Assembly (NCBI RefSeq): GCF_963678635.1
Contig: NC_087062.1
Coordinates: 13,870,670-13,934,669, forward strand
DNA length: 64,000 bases
Direction: 5' to 3'
Source of the DNA: Symsagittifera roscoffensis
Lineage: Eukaryota > Xenacoelomorpha > Acoela > Convolutidae
The notes under the pieces were generated by a model. It saw nothing but the letters and a program-made list of their open reading frames with translations. It did no database searches and was not told where the DNA came from. This document shows, piece after piece, positions 58,554 through 64,000 of this stretch (the first letter of the stretch is position 1; every line of letters starts with the position of its first letter). The position numbers and the translations under genes were made by a program.

Positions 58554-60727
58554 TTTCAGTTTCTTTCTCACTTTCTCAAGAAACAGTCAAAATTTGTCAA
58601 ACGGCGTCTAAAGTCTGGCAAGTTACTTGAAAGTATTAGACTCTCATGAACAAACAAATGATTTTATGTTTGGTAACTATTTGTATGAGCTTTTAGGCGC
58701 AACATTTTTTTAAAAAAATGACATTTTAGTTGATAATTTGGAATTCGAACCTAAATTCTCTGACAAAGGGAAAAGTATCCCCAAAAAGCAAATTCGAAAC
58801 GTTGTATAAATTCGAAAATAAAATATTGTTATAAGCAGAAGGGAAGCGGAGCTTCGCACCACTTGCCATACCGCACACACATAGCATTGCAAGCTGCAGA
58901 CAGAAAAAGAAACAAAAGCCACTAAGTCGAAAAACAATTAAAACGTTACGAAAAAACCATAACTACAAAATTTTCAGAAATTTGTCTGGAAGATGTTCAG
59001 TTTAAAAAGCCAAAAATTGGCGTTTAATAAGTATTCAGACACAAAAATTGATTGGCAACTATGCCGGCAAAATTAGGTTAGACTCGTGGAGGAGAGCAAA
59101 AATGCTTTCAACTGAAAATTTTTGGAAATTCCGAAAATCAAAATTTTTACGCTCCCCTCTCCGGAAACCCGTTTTTTTGTTGAAATAACACTTAACTAGG
59201 TCAGTGTATCGATAAAACATAAGCAAAAACAATTGAAGCCAACAAACCGGTAAAAAAACGAAAAAAAAACTTTCAAATAAAACTTTCAAATCTCAAGTAA
59301 GTTTGCAAATTACAGAAACAAATCAAAACTCTTTCAATTACATTAGAAATTAGTTTTAGCCCAGGAAAAATCCGTAAGAAGGCAACTAAGCCGACCAAAC
59401 ATAAGCATACATAGACACGGAACAGATCGACAGTTTTTTGAAACAGCCTATTTTCTTTTTGAATAAAAAATTCTGGCCTGGTTCGAACACAGGACCTAAG
59501 GCGTAGTAGTATTTTTCTCTCAAAAACCATTTGTGTCTGAAAAGCTATTAAATTTTTTATGTATAAGCCAAGTTATCATGTTTTCTATAAAAAAATTCTG
59601 TAAAACAAGAAGCGGCAACTAAGCCAACAAAACATAATCAGACTAACGATATTGTTTTTGAAACGGAATATTTAGTGTTCGAAAACTTAAGGCATTACTT
59701 TTTGAAAGAATTGTCAGTAGTAACAGTCGACCGGTAGGATTTCCACGTAAGCAGGTGAGTGAAGTCTAGTGATTCAAGTGATTTTATATAACAAGTTGTT
59801 AACCCGAATAAAGTTTAACTAGTTTATATTCCAGTTTGATGACGCTTGCTTGTCGCAAGCGTAATAACGAAATATTGAAACAAAATTGTCAATTTTTTGA
59901 AGTTGAATGAACGAAAACTTTGAATTACAGTTTACTGCTTTCCATGTATTTTCTGATCTTCCTTGCTAGCTGCGCTGTGATTCAATTGTTTCGCATCGGT
60001 TGTCTCGAAAGGTTTGTGCCACGGCATAATTTAAGTTGTATCTGCAACATTTCACTGCATTTTTTCTATCTCAAATATAATTTTAAAGTAACCTTCTCTC
60101 AACTAGAAAAAAGACAAACTCGCGCTTTGAAATGATTTTTTGGAGTTCAGTTTGCAGAATTCAAACAGGCCTTGTAAAATTATAAGCTTTCATTATTCAT
60201 GAGGGCATTTCAATTTTAATTTTTTGAGTCTTGAAAAAACTTAATTCACTATTTTTAATAAAAGTTTGTTTTGACTCGAGAAGTTTTGACTCCCAACCCG
60301 AAAAAGTTTTTTTGGCTTTTTAATATCATTCAGAAACGTCGATTTGCTCAGTTCATATTCAATTACTTGTTATCTCTTTTTGAATTTTTGTACAATTTTG
60401 AGAGAATAACAAAAATTGGACACGTTACACTAAACTTAAGCTTCTGGTTTTTGTAAAATACCCAATGCATTAGCAGCGAATCATTTAAATTCCAGTTAAT
60501 TACAAATGTGGTCACGCTGCGTAACCAGTGGGGTGTATAAAGCACCAATGGTGCCCAGAAGTCATCTGATTGGGGGTTCACATCTCACGTGCTCTGGAAT
60601 TGGAGGGTGAGCTCTTTCAAGGTAGCCATTGCGTAATGGACCAATCATGATTAAGTGAGCTCTAGTTCACCTTAAAGAAGTTATCTTCAGGTTATGCTTC
60701 CGGTTTTGTTGACTAAAACAATAAGAA
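58554..60727. other. Intronic stretch with unclassified short repeats
   Basis: 'ggcaactaagcc.ac.aaacataa' occurs at about 59380-59405 and 59612-59637, and 'gcttcgcaccact' at 58850. These look like pieces of one unclassified repeat. A SINE-like patch with 'gggggttcacatctcacgtg' lies at 60572-60592. No gene was recognised. Confidence 0.35.
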
Positions 60728-61288
60728 ACAAGGATAGCTGGTTATTGTACAAATTTTTTTTAAAATAAGTTTAGCTTTTTTATGCGTGGTGTGATAAAAG
60801 GATCTGACGTAAAACTATAATTTAGGCATATTCGACAATCATGGTAAAATAACCAAACAGTAGAACATTTTTTAATGGAAATGACTAGAAAAACAAAAAA
60901 ATATATATAAAATTTTTTTTAATCAAATTTTTTTAGCGTTTTTTTTGCAGATATTTTTTTCAATTTTGAAGTTTTGATTCCCAAACTGGCATTAAAAATC
61001 TTCAAAAAACTAATTTTTTAAATTATAATTAAAGGTAATTATAAATAAAATTTTGTAAACGGCTTAAAATAAGCCTGCTCGCTGACTTTTGTCGCTCAAA
61101 ATTAGACGAAGAAAAAATTGTGGGATTTTTAATGTGGTTCGAATCACAACTGAAAAGATTTTAATCTGATATATAAATCAACGCAGTCAGATTATAATTT
61201 GTGGTACCTGATTTTGCGTGAAAGACAAAAATAAAAAACTAAAACACCCGAACACAAAGTTCCTCCCCATTTGCAATGGTCGGAACAA
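60728..61288 (-). mobile_element. TG2 element in intron
   Basis: Reverse copy of 44963-45474. Its right tail is at 60728 ('aaggatagctggttatt'), followed by 'gcgtggtgtgataaaaggatctga', 'gtggttcgaatcacaactgaaaag' and 'caaagttcctccccatttgcaatggtcggaaca' at the left end. It retains both ends but has decayed inside. Confidence 0.6.
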
Positions 61289-61997
61289 TAAAATGAGACC
61301 AGTCTTACCCTTTATGAAATTTTCAAGGTTTTTATGAGGGCGGTGAACAGCCTACAAAATCTTGTTCGAAAAATTGAGAACAAATGTTTAGTCTTTTTTG
61401 GCGTAATGGCAAGCGACTTCACTCGCACAAGTCTCGGTATTCATTTGTCTTAAAATATCCCTGAAAAACAAAAACATTTACAAAGTTTTTTTTTAATACT
61501 GGCAAAAAACTTCCAAAACTTTTTAAATCAGTTCTTCAAACGTTTCAACATGTTATGTTTTCTGACAATTTAGCGACGCATCTTTGTGGTACTTAATTGA
61601 GCATGATAAAATTTGTATCCAAATAGAATAAAAAATGTGTGCTCAAAATTGATGGGCAATTCATCGAAGAACGATAAGAATTACGAGGATTAGGTTCCAC
61701 AATTATGAACCCTCAGTTTAATAATAACTATTTTTAAAATGCAGCAACTTTGGTAGGGACAAGTATCAAATTTTTGCGACAAAAATGGAGGGCAATTTTT
61801 GAATAAACTGGCAGTGAGAACTTTTAGCTTCAAATGAAAATCGTGCTATGTTAGCTAAGGGACCTTCGCGATGATTTGACGACGCTGTCGAGTCAGGGCA
61901 GATCAAGAACTTTGTAAGTTTCTAGAAAAGAAAACAGAGCGTATTCTCCAGAAGCTTAGCATAAAAAAAATGGAATGGAATAAAATGAAAAAAATTT
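61289..61997. other. Intronic stretch, nothing recognised
   Basis: No assignment. Confidence 0.4.
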
Positions 61998-62145
61998 TTT
62001 AACATAATTTGAGATTTTTTGTGAAAATTATCATCCCACACGCCATATAAAGTACGAAGTGATAAATTTCACTCCTAGTAACAAATCATTTATGGCAAAT
62101 AAGCTCCCTTCAACCAATCTAGAATGATTTCTGAGAGTGATTAAA
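61998..62145 (-). repeat. TG1 middle fragment in intron
   Basis: 'tcatcccacacgccatataaagta', 'cactcctagtaacaaatca' and 'aataagct.ccttcaaccaat' are the central TG1 blocks. Confidence 0.65.
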
Positions 62146-62789
62146 AAATCAGGAAAATCAAAAAATGGGAAAAAATTGAAAAACTAATTTTTTGGTTGTA
62201 AACAGTATTTTGATAAATTTTTACAAAAAATCTTTAAAAAGCAAGCACAGAAACGCTTTTTATCTGTATGTTTGACCATCAAACACTTTTTGCTTCAAAA
62301 TACTGGAAAATTTTTGGATTTTTATCGGTTAGTAAAAGAAATTGGCGTGATTTTACATTTCAGACTACAATTTATGCTTCTTCTTTAAAAATTTTTTTGC
62401 GGTTTTTCTAGACAAACAACTAAAGCTAAAATTATGTTTTTGCTGACGTTTAATATTGATTATGAGCAAAAAATTGTAAAATTATAAAACTGAATGTCTT
62501 TTTGTGCACTCCATCTTGATAAGAAACAAAATTTTGATCTTTTAGAAAATTATTGGAAACTATTGGAAACAAAAATTGGTGTTTTTTTTGTCTGCTTTCC
62601 AATTTTTTTTTCTGTCTCGAAAATGCAAACTTCTTATTAAATCACATGATTTTTTGTAGATTTAATGGAATACTTGTCTACTCTGAGCCTTTTTCTGTGG
62701 AAAGTATATGATTTTCTCAATAAATTTTGGTTTTTTTCTGTTTTTGACACAATTTTCAAATTTAATATCTGAAAAATATCAATGCCAAA
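62146..62789. other. Intronic stretch, nothing recognised
   Basis: Very AT-rich with T runs. Confidence 0.4.
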
Positions 62790-63125
62790 AAGACACCTCC
62801 TCTCCCCGTTCAGGGATTTGACTTCGGTTAATTTAAAAATATCAACTTTTGGGTGACCTAAACCTAAAATTTTTCTAAGTGCCCAATAGCCGCAAGTATA
62901 TACTATTTTTGATGGTCAAAATTTTCAGAATGTATAAAATTTTTCATTTCGCCAGGCCTGTTTTTCCACAATTGTAGATAATTTGCCGCGCAGATTTTTG
63001 CACAGTTGCGGTGCAGATAATTTGGTCAAAATAGGATTTTAATAGTGATTTGGGAGAACTCGGAAAATTAATTTGATCGACCTAAAAAAAGTTCGAAAGT
63101 TCGACCGTAAAAAAACTTTAGACCC
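62790..63125 (-). repeat. Degenerate hAT-type MITE just before exon 2
   Basis: 'ccccgttcagggatttgac', 'gccgcgcagatttt', 'gggagaactcggaaaattaatttgatcgacc' are MITE blocks in reverse order. It lies 90 bases before the splice acceptor. Confidence 0.55.
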
Positions 63126-63217
63126 ACTTCTGTCTTCAAGATATTTTAATTTGAATCCACGGTTCTTTTTCTGAAAGTTATATCATTGCGTAAAAACACA
63201 TTGGTTTGTTTCTTTAG

Positions 63218-63900
63218 TGTACTTCATAATAGCGGTAGTGTTGCTCTGTGTTCTTTACGGGGCGATTCTGAAAGTAGCACACGAACAGCGAGCGAAAGAC
63301 AAGAAGCAAATGTCGATCTACATGCCAAACCCGAACAGCAACAACACTCTTTCGGTTGCTTCCAATGGGAACGCCGCTTCCAGTGCCAGCGCAACGGGAG
63401 GGGCCGAGCAGACGAGAAGCAAGACCCGAGAGGCTAAGGCGAACCGAAAAGTGATCTACGGTTATATGTTCATAGTCGGAACATTCACAGTGACGTATAT
63501 TTTTGCGTACGTGATGCTACAAATCCGCCACCACATTGACTATTGCGCAATCGGCTACGAGAACACGAGTCAATTTTACTTCTTTCTTCTAACATCAATC
63601 ACGCTGCAAAACTTCAACGCCGCCTGTAATCCGATAGTTTATACCGTGTGTCTATCACACTTCAAGAAGGCGTTCCGAAAAAACATCATCCAGATCGCGA
63701 CATGTTGCCGCGTTTCCGGTGATCGTCGCGACACCCAGACTACCTTCGTTCTGGACGTTCCGGATGACCGAAAAGCTTCATCGTTCAGCAAAAGGTCGAC
63801 GAACGAAAAGATCTCTAGAAACTCAATTTTGTCCAATGGAATTAACGTAGACAATAAAAACTCGCCGAATAGAAAGCCAACTAAGCAATCGAATTGCTAG
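63218..63900 (+). CDS. Class A GPCR, coding exon 2 (TM5-TM7 and tail)
   Basis: Second coding exon (rest of Val205 to residue 431, stop TAG). TM5 (about 204-226) has Tyr218 but no Pro. The third intracellular loop (227-281) is long, Asn/Ser/Ala-rich, with basic flanks. TM6 (282-307) has Phe294, but the class A CWxP motif reads T297-Y298-I-F300, so toggle Trp and kink Pro are both missing. TM7 (324-350) ends with N342-P343-I-V-Y346, an intact NPxxY. Helix 8 (HFKKAFRK) leads to Cys367-Cys368, a likely palmitoylation site. The tail is Ser/Arg-rich, with possible kinase sites (KRST, SRNS). Intact NPxxY, the retained Arg of DRF, D2.50 and N1.50 argue that it is a working receptor. The overlapping frame from 63186 is a shadow. 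Confidence 0.93.
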
Positions 63901-63912
63901 CCAAGAATTCAG

Positions 63913-63918
63913 AATAAA
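63913..63918 (+). terminator. Polyadenylation signal AATAAA
   Basis: Canonical AATAAA 13 bases after the GPCR stop codon. This would give a very short 3' UTR unless a later site is used. Confidence 0.5.
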
Positions 63919-64000
63919 AAAACTTAATCATAAAAAAATAAGGCAACGTGAAATTATTCTAACAAACTGATATTTCACAAAACTATGTTGTATTTTTATC
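63919..64000. other. 3' flank of the GPCR gene
   Basis: AT-rich, nothing further recognised before the window ends. Confidence 0.4.

Larger units (their letters stand above)
53103..63217 (+). other. 10.1-kb phase-1 intron of the GPCR gene
   Basis: GTGAGT donor, TTTCTTTAG acceptor (AG at 63216-63217). Joining the exons completes a Val codon (residue 205) and gives one uninterrupted 432-codon frame including the stop. The intron lies between TM4 and TM5. It contains TG1, TG2, R5 and MITE relics listed separately, and otherwise AT-rich DNA. None of the short frames inside it shows domain features. Confidence 0.88.

Noticed and set aside
59470-59492. T-arm-like 'cctggttcgaacacagg'
   Set aside because: No A box or acceptor stem at the right distance; not a tRNA gene.
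60505-60600. SINE or tRNA-like patch
   Set aside because: A- and B-box-like words are present, but no cloverleaf can be drawn and no second copy was found.
63186-63437. 83-codon plus frame overlapping exon 2
   Set aside because: Alternative-frame shadow of GPCR exon 2.
1-64000. CRISPR arrays, operons, rRNA genes
   Set aside because: No regularly spaced identical repeats, no polycistronic layout and no rRNA-like sequence; the window is eukaryotic in character.

Overview
The window is AT-rich, repeat-laden DNA from a eukaryote, most likely an invertebrate animal. It has one clear spliced protein gene with GT/AG splice sites, a rhodopsin-family GPCR of animal type. There are no operons or ribosome-binding sites, and most of the rest is decayed mobile elements and their deletion derivatives. 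I cannot name the species. A 200-base run of N (34420-34619) marks an assembly gap.

Layout. (1) 1-5900: a G-rich tract, a 33-bp hairpin, and an LTR retroelement on the minus strand (1534-4275) inserted inside an older short repeat called TG1 here. (2) 5900-10000: two hAT-type MITEs with intact 8-bp target duplications, then a 2.4-kb element with long terminal inverted repeats (about 7120-9510) that holds two inverted scraps of a gene resembling family-B DNA polymerase. (3) 10000-17700: mostly unassigned AT-rich DNA with TG1 and MITE pieces. (4) 17728-22305: a second copy of the LTR family on the plus strand, 5'-truncated, followed by a tandem duplication of its end plus flank. (5) 22300-34400: MITEs, TG1 copies, a 465-bp repeat present twice (one copy splitting a MITE), and a 745-bp unclassified stretch between TG1 copies. 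(6) 34620-50700: more TG1 and MITE copies, a broken MULE transposase gene (37979-39188, minus), and a few possible promoter motifs. (7) 50721-51446: a long near-perfect inverted repeat with 356/347-bp arms. (8) 52490-63900: the GPCR gene, two coding exons separated by a 10.1-kb intron full of repeat relics.

The most novel material is the LTR family. Two diverged copies encode the same uncharacterized protein, which has no reverse transcriptase and no zinc knuckle that I can see. Its conserved blocks are kept at amino-acid level while third codon positions differ, so it was under selection in active elements. Next are TG1, about 20 full or partial copies with the architecture of non-autonomous Helentrons (DINE-1/HINE type), the GPCR, which lacks several hallmark class A residues, and the long inverted repeat just upstream of it.

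All repeat-family names (TG1, TG2, R4, R5) are labels used only in this annotation. Family assignments come from reading the sequence, not from a search.
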